Assembly: GCA_019136395.1 (NCBI GenBank)
Contig: JAGVUH010000418.1
Span: forward strand, 1-11,253
Direction of reading: 5' to 3'
Source: Gammaproteobacteria bacterium
Lineage (GTDB): Bacteria; Pseudomonadota; Gammaproteobacteria; Chromatiales; Chromatiaceae
Length of the DNA stretch: 11,253 nt
Shown: piece after piece, positions 6,180 through 11,253 of the stretch
Layout: the number at the start of each line of letters is the position of its first letter
How positions within the stretch are numbered: the stretch's first letter is position 1
Program-made: the position numbers and the translations under genes
The notes under the pieces: model-generated
What the model was told of the DNA's origin: nothing
The model's input: the letters and a program-made list of their open reading frames with translations, nothing else
Databases searched by the model: none

Positions 6180-7046
6180 ATGGAAGACAGCTACCCCTTT
6201 CGCCCCCTTGGCCTGGTCCGCTCCTGCTACACCGGCAAATTCGGCATCCCCCGGCAGCCGGGGCTGGTGACGGCAGCGGAGGCGCGGCTGGAACTCTTCG
6301 CCGAGTTTGCCCGGGAGGAGGCCTTCGCCGGGTTGGAGGGCTTCAGCCACCTCTGGCTGCTGTTCGTCTTTCACGACGCCATCGACGAGGGCTGGCGGCC
6401 TACCGTGCGCCCGCCCCGGCTGGGGGGCCGGCGCAAGGTGGGGGTCTTCGCCAGCCGCGCGCCCCACCGGCCCAACCCCATCGGCCTGTCGGCGGTGGAA
6501 TTTCGCGGTTTCGTCCGTGGTTTCGACCGGGAGGGCGGCGGCCAGGGCGGCCTGGCCCTGCGGCTGGGGGGCGTGGACTTGCTGGATGGCACCCCGGTGC
6601 TGGACATCAAGCCCTATGTCCCCTATGCCGACTGCCTGTCCCAGGCCAGTTCCGGCTTCGTCCCCCCGCCCACTGACCAGGAGCGGGAGGTGGTCTTCAG
6701 CCCCCAGGCCCTGGCCCAGGCGCATCAACTGTCCCGGGCGCGAGCCCCGTTCCAGAGGCGAGTCCCGGCCCAAAGGCAAGTCTCGACCCAGCCACAAGCC
6801 CTAGCCCAGACGCAAGCCCTGGCCCAGGCCCAGACGGAGGAGCTGGAGCAGGCGGCGGCCCCCGACGAAGAGCGCCACCTGGTGGATCTCGTCACCCAGG
6901 TCCTGCGCCAGGACCCGCGTCCGGGCTACATGGACCGCTACCCCGAGCGCCAGGACTTCGCCCTGCGGCTCTACGATCTGGAAGTCCGCTGGCGCGAGCA
7001 CCAGGGCCGGATCCTGGTCACCGCCGTGGAGCCGGTGGGGGACTGA
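6180..7046 (+). CDS. trmO: TrmO, tRNA (N6-threonylcarbamoyladenosine(37)-N6)-methyltransferase
   Basis: TrmO (formerly YaeB/UPF0066) methylates t6A at position 37 of tRNAs reading ACC codons, using S-adenosylmethionine. Family signatures are PLGLVRSCYTGKFGIPRQPG at 9-28, FSHLWLLFVFHD at 55-66, the SAM-pocket motif RAPHRPNPIGLS at 93-104, LDIKPYVPYAD at 141-151, and the C-terminal DPRPGYMDRYPE. The 288-residue product exceeds the 235 residues of E. coli TrmO mainly through an Ala/Gln-rich insertion between the beta-barrel and the C-terminal domain, built from 18-nt repeats. The ATG at 6180 is preferred because family similarity starts a few residues after it. An upstream in-frame TTG at 6153 would translate part of a palindromic repeat. 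There is no clean ribosome-binding site apart from GGGAGAGGGGG in that repeat. The gene is separated from the rim cluster by 130 nt and is probably its own unit. Confidence 0.93.
   Translation: MEDSYPFRPLGLVRSCYTGKFGIPRQPGLVTAAEARLELFAEFAREEAFAGLEGFSHLWLLFVFHDAIDEGWRPTVRPPRLGGRRKVGVFASRAPHRPNPIGLSAVEFRGFVRGFDREGGGQGGLALRLGGVDLLDGTPVLDIKPYVPYADCLSQASSGFVPPPTDQEREVVFSPQALAQAHQLSRARAPFQRRVPAQRQVSTQPQALAQTQALAQAQTEELEQAAAPDEERHLVDLVTQVLRQDPRPGYMDRYPERQDFALRLYDLEVRWREHQGRILVTAVEPVGD
6705..6830 (+). repeat. 18-nt x7 in-frame minisatellite in trmO (hexapeptide repeat)
   Basis: Seven consecutive 18-nt units, all in frame, encode QALAQA, HQLSRA, RAPFQR, RVPAQR, QVSTQP, QALAQT and QALAQA (residues 176-217). 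The first, sixth and seventh are nearly identical in DNA (CARGCCCTRGCCCAG), while the middle ones have drifted. It forms a flexible Ala/Gln-rich linker between the two conserved parts of TrmO. Confidence 0.85.
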
Positions 7047-7143
7047 TCGATCCGCCAGTACCGGGTTAGCGGAGGACTGATCGATCCGACACTGCCAAGC
7101 TGACGGAGGACTGCTTGGTTTGGCATTGCCGAGTTTGAACGCG
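7041..7143 (+). repeat. 34-nt x3 tandem repeat containing the trmO stop codon
   Basis: Units start at 7041, 7075 and 7109. The first two share GACTGATCGATCCG exactly and then diverge mildly; the third begins GACTG and retains GCATTGCCGAG-like similarity only. The trmO stop codon is the TGA of the first GACTGA. Together they fill about two thirds of the 148-nt convergent spacer between trmO and the cyclase pseudogene. No good terminator hairpin with a T-run is visible there. Confidence 0.75.
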
Positions 7144-7194
7144 AAATCCCGTTCGGCCTGGCGGGCGGCGACCCTCAGGGAGGTCCGACCAAGG

Positions 7195-9892
7195 TCAGTG
7201 ATCCGCTCCCCCACCCTGGGGCCCGCCTGACGCCAAGTCCTCCGGCCCGGCAACACAAACCCGATTTCGCCCTGACGCCTTGGCCTGGTAGAGGGCGTCA
7301 TCCACCCGCTTCAGCCAGTGCGCGAAGCTCTCGTAGGGCCGCAGCTCCCCCACCCCAAAGCTGGCCGTGACGACGCCGATCTCCGGGATCGGCGGATCGG
7401 CGAGCAGGACACGGAGTTTCTCGGCCACCTGGAAAACATCCCCCCACCGCAGCGGGGCAGCAGCACGATGAATTCCTCGCCGCCCCAGCGCCCCAGCACG
7501 TCCACCGCGCGTAAGTGGCCCTGTATCCGGCGCGTCACCTCCACCAGCACCCGGTCACCCGGCGCGTCACCTCCACCAGCACCCGGTCACCCGCCTGATG
7601 GCCCAGGTTATCGTTGATAGCCTTGAAGTGGTCGATGTCAAACATCAACAGCGTCAGGGGCTCGTCATCGCGCCGGGCGCGGGCGATCTCCACCTCGGCG
7701 GCCTCTTCGAAATAGCGTCGGTTCCAGACCCCCGTCAGGTCGTCGGTGGTGGCCAGTTGGTTGAGTTTCGCGTTCAGGCTGAGCAATTCGGCGGTGCGCG
7801 CTTCCACCTTGAGTTCTAACTCGGCGCTCAGCTCCCGGTAACGCTGCTCGCTCTCCCGCAGATGGCGCTCGGCGCGCTTGAGATCGGTGATGTCCTCCGC
7901 CGTGCCGTTGAGCCCGATGATGTCGCCGGCCGGGTTGCGCAAGGGGTAATAATGCGCCCGCCACACCCTTTGCCCCCCCGGCTGACTCGCGGACGCCTCG
8001 TTGATTTCGACGTTCAGCAAGGGCTCGCCCGTGGCGATGATGTTGCGAAAGATGGGTTCGACGCTATCGGCCAGGTCCGGCAGGATCTCACGGACGGTGC
8101 GACCAAGATGGGCCGCGACAGGCTGGCCGTTGATCGCGGCCAGGCGTTCGTTGATGCGCAGGTAGCGTAATTCGGTATCCAGGACGAAGAGGCCCACCGG
8201 GGCGGTGTCATAGTAGGCCTGGATTTCCATCAACTGGCGCCGCGCCAGTTCTTCGCTTTGCCGGAGCCGCGCCTCGACCTCCTTGCGTTGGCTGATGTCG
8301 GTCACCAGGCCGAGAAAGCCCGTGGGTTGGCCCTCGACATCCCGCACCAGGGCGATAGTGACCAGGGCATGGGCGAGACCCCCATCCCGCCGCCGGTAGC
8401 ACTTTTCGATGATCCCCGAGCCCTCGCCGCGCAGCAGCGCTTCGAGCAAGGTCCGTTCCCGCGCCCAATCCTCCGCTGAGATGAAATCGCTCAGGTGCCG
8501 GCCGATGAGATCCTCGCGGGCCTGGCCGACGATCGCGCAATAGCGATCATTCACGTGCAGCAGGCGGCCCTCGAGGTCGATCTCAGAGATGCCGGCCAGC
8601 CCCTGGTCGACGAAGGCCCCCAGGCGTTGTTCGCTCTCGTGACGGATCATGGCCTCCCGCGCCGCCCTCAGGGCCGCCTCCTGGCGCTGGCGCGGGCCGA
8701 GGTCGCGCGCCGTGGACAGCAGCACCCGCTCGCCTTCCAGATCGATGGCGCTCAGCGTGACCTCGCAGGGGAAATCCTGGCCAGTGTCGGCGCGCCGATG
8801 GATCCAATCGAAGGTCAGGCTGCCGGTGCGCAGGGCGCTGGCAATCTGGGCGGCGGCGGCCGCCACCGAGGGGACGCCGTCGGGCTGGCAGGGTGGCGAA
8901 AGTTCCGCAGGGTGAATACCGATAAAGGCCTCGCGCGAAGGGAGGCCGAAGAGACGCAGGGCGGCCGGGTTGCAGTCGATGAAATGGTCAGGGCTGAGCA
9001 CCATCACGGCCTCGCTGGAGGCCTCGAAGAGGGCGCGGAAGCGCGCCTCCGACCGCGCCATGGCCGCTTGGGCCTCCTTGAGCTCGCTGATTTCGGTGGA
9101 GAATCCGATCAGGCAATCCCCCTGGCCGGGCCGCCGCAGGGGCAGCTTCACGGACCAGAAGTGATGCGGCCGGCCATCGGGATCGATCAGGCACTCCTCG
9201 TTGGCCTGGCGCGTGCCGGCGGCGAAGACCAGGTCGTCGAGCCCTTTGAACGCGCCAGCGAGTTCGGGAGGAAAGAGTTCGGCGTCGTTGTGCCCAAGAA
9301 TCTCCACCTCGGGCCGACGGAAGAGTTCCGTCACCTTGGGGTTGACGTAGAGGTAACGCCCCTCCCGGTCCTTCATGTAGATGTGGGCATCGACGTTGTC
9401 GAGGACGATATCGATGAGCTGCCGATATTCCGCCAGCTTGTCCTCGTCGGCGCGCCGGTCGGTGATGTCGAGGGAGAGGCCGCACAGGCCCACGATCCGG
9501 CCTAGGTCATCCCGCAAGGGGGCCTTGACGCTCCAGTAGCTGCGGACCTCTCCCGTCGCTTTGATGACGTTGCGTTCCTCGCGCTCCAGGGTCTCTCCGG
9601 CCTCCAGCACTCGCCGGTCATTCTCCCGGATGGCGGCGGATTGGCTGAAATCGAAAAAGTCGCCATCGTCGCGACCCTGGACCATCGCCAGAGGGGCCCC
9701 GAACAGCTCGCAGACCAGGCGGTTGGCATAGGTGTAGCGTCCAGCCTGATCTTTGGTGTAGATGTAGACCCCCAGGGTATCGAGGGCCAGGCGCAGCCCC
9801 CCCAGCTCGGCCTGGAGCCGTCTAACTTCCTGATTCAATGACTGGCCATCATGGTCATGGTCGTCGGGCATAGGGGGGCGGATTTCGGGCAT
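7195..9892 (-). pseudogene. Five-PAS diguanylate cyclase, GGDEF domain broken by two frameshifts
   Basis: The intact design would be a cytoplasmic sensor of about 890 residues that makes cyclic di-GMP. Numbering from the in-frame TTG at 9901, PAS domains lie at about 36-150, 160-274, 283-400, 424-538 and 555-674. Each ends in a DITDRR/DISQRK-like linker. A coiled coil at 675-715 and the GGDEF domain starting TTDDLTGVWNRRYF then follow. An exact 32-bp duplication (7527-7590) shifts the frame after VLVEVTRR, so translation stops at 7535, before the active site. The continuation in a second frame has RAVD, five residues, then GGEEF, so inhibitory and catalytic sites are intact. A second shift, fitting loss of one G in the run at 7440-7445, moves to a third frame (VAEKLRVLLADPP to ALYQAKASGRNRV, ending 7195). 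No membrane segment is visible. ATG 9892 is the likelier start. The breaks could be real, phase-variable or sequencing errors. Confidence 0.88.
7527..7590 (-). repeat. Exact 32-bp tandem duplication in the cyclase gene
   Basis: Positions 7527-7558 and 7559-7590 are identical over 32 bases. Because 32 is not a multiple of three, the duplication causes the frameshift that ends the main reading frame. Removing one copy restores the continuous GGDEF sequence VLVEVTRRIQGHLRAVD. Perfect identity implies a very recent event or an assembly artefact. Confidence 0.97.
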
Positions 9893-9908
9893 GGTGAACA
9901 ATCATGTA

Positions 9909-9920
9909 GCTAAGCTTAGC
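9909..9920. promoter_or_regulatory. 12-bp perfect palindrome upstream of the PAS-GGDEF gene
   Basis: GCTAAGCTTAGC is its own reverse complement and ends 16 nt before the probable ATG at 9892. Its position, in the likely promoter or leader, would suit a dimeric regulator, but no known binding site is recognised and it could be chance. Confidence 0.3.
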
Positions 9921-9940
9921 GTGAAAGTCACCAGGCCTGT

Positions 9941-9978
9941 CTGTCATCATCAGGGGTGTGGCGCGCCCCTCATGACAG
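9941..9978. other. Imperfect inverted repeat between riboflavin synthase and the PAS-GGDEF gene
   Basis: CTGTCAT (9941-9947) pairs with ATGACAG (9972-9978), and AGGGG (9952-9956) pairs with CCCCT (9966-9970), giving a bulged hairpin of about 12 bp. No T-run follows on either strand, so it is not a clear intrinsic terminator. It may be a processing structure or an operator. Confidence 0.4.
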
Positions 9979-10040
9979 TTAGCGCCAAGTACCCGGCCTT
10001 GCCTAACCCGCCTCAAAGTGAAAGACGGCTCGGGCGTGGA

Positions 10041-10104
10041 TGGGCCCGCTCAACCCGCGCGGCCCGTCCAACCCGCTGGGACTCGCTCAACTCGCTCGAA
10101 CCGC
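10041..10104 (-). repeat. Degenerate 9-nt repeat array downstream of riboflavin synthase
   Basis: On the minus strand, about seven variants of GCGRGTTGA follow one another: GCGGTTCGA, GCGAGTTGA, GCGAGTCCCA, GCGGGTTGGA, CGGGCCGC, GCGGGTTGA and GCGGGCCCA. They begin about 20 nt past the riboflavin synthase stop codon. The match is loose, and GC-rich composition may contribute. Confidence 0.5.
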
Positions 10105-10124
10105 TTGGCCTAGGGTTACAGGCT

Positions 10125-10787
10125 TCAGCGCAGAAAACCGTGCTCGGCGAGAAAGGCGGCGGTGATGCCCGGCCTGCCGCCCGACTCCGCCGCCCGGTCA
10201 CCCAGGACCAGGCGCTCCAGGTAGCGGGCGATCAGGTCCACTTCCAGATTGACCCGCGTCCCCGCCTGATAGTCACCAATGATGGTCTCGGCCAGGGTGT
10301 GGGGCACGATGTTCAGCTCGAAGACGGCGCCGTCCACCGCGTTGACCGTCAGGCTGGTGCCATCGACGCAGATGGAGCCCTTCTGGGCGATGTAGCGCGC
10401 CAGCCCTGCCGGGGCCTGGACCCGAAAGCGCCAGGAGCGCGCGTCCTGGTGCCGTTCCAGGATCTCGCCGACCCCGTCGACATGCCCGCTGACCAGATGC
10501 CCGCCCAGGGGCGTCGCCAGGGTCAGGGCCTTCTCCAGGTTGACGTGACTCCCGGGCCGCAGCTCCCCCAGGGTGGTCAGGGACAGGGTCTCGCGGGAGA
10601 CATCCGCCGCGAAGTGCCCCCCCGCCAGATTGACGGCGGTAAGACAGACCCCATTGACGGCCACGCTGTCCCCCAGGACCAGGCCCGCCAGAGGCAGCTT
10701 GCCGGTACTCAGGGTCAGGCGGACGTCACCGCCCCGGGGTTCAAGGGTCTGGACCTGGCCAATGGCCTGAATGATGCCGGTAAACAT
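10125..10787 (-). CDS. ribE: Riboflavin synthase, alpha chain
   Basis: This enzyme converts two molecules of 6,7-dimethyl-8-ribityllumazine to riboflavin plus the pyrimidinedione, the last step of riboflavin synthesis. The 220-residue length is usual for the family. Two homologous lumazine-binding domains are seen. The first starts MFTGIIQAIG and includes GDSVAVNGVCLTAV at 39-52 and DVSRETL at 62-68. The second starts at about 98 and includes GGHLVSGHVDGVG at 95-107, GSICVDGTSLTVN at 137-149 and LNIVPHTLAET at 158-168. The start at 10787 is chosen because MFTGII is the invariant family N-terminus. An AGGAGG motif lies 14 nt upstream, rather far for a ribosome-binding site, and an upstream in-frame ATG at 10814 would place it inside the coding region. 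No other rib genes are adjacent and no FMN riboswitch is recognised. The symbol follows common usage (ribC in E. coli). Confidence 0.97.
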   Translation of the reverse strand: MFTGIIQAIGQVQTLEPRGGDVRLTLSTGKLPLAGLVLGDSVAVNGVCLTAVNLAGGHFAADVSRETLSLTTLGELRPGSHVNLEKALTLATPLGGHLVSGHVDGVGEILERHQDARSWRFRVQAPAGLARYIAQKGSICVDGTSLTVNAVDGAVFELNIVPHTLAETIIGDYQAGTRVNLEVDLIARYLERLVLGDRAAESGGRPGITAAFLAEHGFLR

Positions 10788-10852
10788 AGCAGCGTCTCTA
10801 GCCTCCTGAAGCATGACGCGTAGCGGTGGGCCCGCCTTAAAGGTGGCTGGCT

Positions 10853-10881
10853 ATCATATACCGACCGCATGGCCTTGTTCG
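10853..10881 (-). promoter_or_regulatory. Possible promoter of riboflavin synthase
   Basis: On the minus strand TATGAT (10853-10858) is a good -10 box. At a 17-bp spacing the -35 position reads CGAACA, a weak match. It would give a leader of about 60 nt before the ATG at 10787. The region is locally AT-richer than its surroundings. Confidence 0.3.
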
Positions 10882-10928
10882 CCACGCAGAGGAGACACGG
10901 GGAAACACGGCTTCCCGCCGGTGGGTCG

Positions 10929-10966
10929 CCCAAGGGCGCTTGGGAGCTCAAGAGCTCAAGAGCTCC
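10929..10966. repeat. Hairpin plus 8-bp direct repeats between selO and riboflavin synthase
   Basis: CCCAAG-GGCG-CTTGGG (10929-10944) is a perfect short hairpin. It runs straight into GAGCTCAA, GAGCTCAA and GAGCTCC (10944-10966), an 8-bp unit present 2.75 times. The core GAGCTC is itself palindromic. No function is recognised. Confidence 0.55.
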
Positions 10967-10974
10967 AGTATCTG

Positions 10975-11013
10975 AAAAACCACCGGGACGACCAGTTGGG
11001 GAACTCATCCCGG
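10975..11013 (-). terminator. Probable intrinsic terminator of selO
   Basis: On the minus strand, CCGGGA (11008-11013) and TCCCGG (10983-10988) form a 6-bp stem extendable by a G-T wobble. A 19-nt loop separates the arms, and TGG then TTTTT (10975-10979) follows. It starts about 25 nt after the selO stop codon. The large loop lowers confidence. Confidence 0.5.
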
Positions 11014-11037
11014 CTGCGGGTGCCAGATGATAGCCGC

Positions 11038-11253
11038 TCAGGTGCCGCAAAAGGTCTGGCGCACCACTTCGTGGGGTTCGGGCGGGCGCCGGTAAGCGGC
11101 AGTCGCGGGACCGGCATGCCAGGGAATGGCCAGCGCCGCCAGCAGCCCCTCGAAGGGGCCCTGGTCGCCAGTGACCGCGGCGTCCAGGGCCGCCTCCACC
11201 CGGTGATTGCGCGGGATGAGCGCCGGGTTGGCGCGACCCATGGCGTCAGCCCG
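11038..11253 (-). CDS. selO: SelO (YdiU) protein adenylyltransferase, C-terminal 71 residues (runs off right edge)
   Basis: SelO is a pseudokinase-fold enzyme that transfers AMP to proteins (AMPylation), with a role in redox stress reported in E. coli and yeast. Only the C-terminal end is here, entering from the right edge in frame. The stretch ADAMGRANPALIPRNHRVEAAL and the terminus VVRQTFCGT match the conserved end of the family, whose full length is near 480-500 residues. The catalytic region lies outside the window, so activity cannot be judged. It is followed by a likely terminator and a 250-nt spacer before riboflavin synthase, so the two are probably separate transcription units. The conserved end also argues against a start at 11241. 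Confidence 0.9.
   Translation of the reverse strand, partial: RADAMGRANPALIPRNHRVEAALDAAVTGDQGPFEGLLAALAIPWHAGPATAAYRRPPEPHEVVRQTFCGT

Noticed and set aside
6042..6797. Minus-strand frame containing TPSPQPSPTRGEG
   Set aside because: That peptide is the known false translation of a dispersed repeat, and the rest is antisense to TrmO.
8495..9505. 336-residue plus-strand open frame
   Set aside because: It lies opposite PAS domains with recognisable motifs; composition and lack of domains mark it as a complementary-strand shadow.
10788..10814. Riboflavin synthase start at the upstream ATG (MLQEARDAA)
   Set aside because: The family N-terminus is MFTGII, and an AGGAGG motif would fall inside the coding region.
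9891..10823. 310-residue plus-strand open frame
   Set aside because: It covers the complement of riboflavin synthase, whose MFTGII and other motifs are certain; this frame has no family features.
10788..11037. FMN riboswitch upstream of riboflavin synthase
   Set aside because: I could not find the conserved RFN sequence blocks, and the stretch includes the selO terminator and short repeats instead.

Overview
The DNA is GC-rich and the proteins look gammaproteobacterial: RimK is close to the E. coli protein over its whole length, and TrmO, SelO and riboflavin synthase are of proteobacterial type. The retropepsin-RimK-AstE-like gene order and the base composition would suit a purple sulfur bacterium (Chromatiales), but no gene here fixes the genus. 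Most of the window is ordinary chromosomal housekeeping sequence. The unusual aspect is how much of it is built from tandem repeats.

Layout. Positions 1-3168 (minus strand) hold a heavy-metal efflux operon: a small exported Cys/His protein, then the periplasmic adaptor CusB, then the start of the RND pump CusA, which runs off the left edge. No outer-membrane factor (CusC) is in the window. Positions 3361-6049 (plus strand) hold a compact cluster: a retropepsin-like protease (RimB type), the glutamate ligase RimK, and an AstE/aspartoacylase-like zinc hydrolase. Positions 6180-7046 (plus) encode TrmO, a tRNA m6t6A37 methyltransferase carrying an inserted hexapeptide-repeat linker. Positions 7195-9892 (minus) hold a five-PAS diguanylate cyclase whose GGDEF domain is broken by two frameshifts. 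Positions 10125-10787 (minus) encode riboflavin synthase, and 11038-11253 (minus) the C-terminal end of SelO, with a plausible terminator after it.

How the genes work together. CusB and CusA would form the inner-membrane and periplasmic part of a Cu(I)/Ag(I)-type efflux pump. RimB and RimK are a known protease/ligase pair acting on poly-glutamate tails such as those on ribosomal protein S6, and the third gene adds a possible deacylase or carboxypeptidase. The remaining genes are independent housekeeping or signalling units.

Main observation. At least nine direct tandem repeats, from exact to strongly decayed, occur in 11 kb. Several start at, include or closely follow a stop codon: cusB (about 18 nt x2), rimK (about 100 nt x3), trmO (34 nt x3) and, more loosely, the stretch behind riboflavin synthase (about 9 nt x7). 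Others lie inside genes: cusB (36 nt x2 and 24 nt x2), trmO (18 nt x7) and the cyclase (an exact 32 nt x2 that destroys the reading frame). This suggests a genome in which replication slippage repeatedly lengthens gene ends, linkers and intergenic spaces. I see no CRISPR array, rRNA, tRNA, insertion sequence or phage gene.
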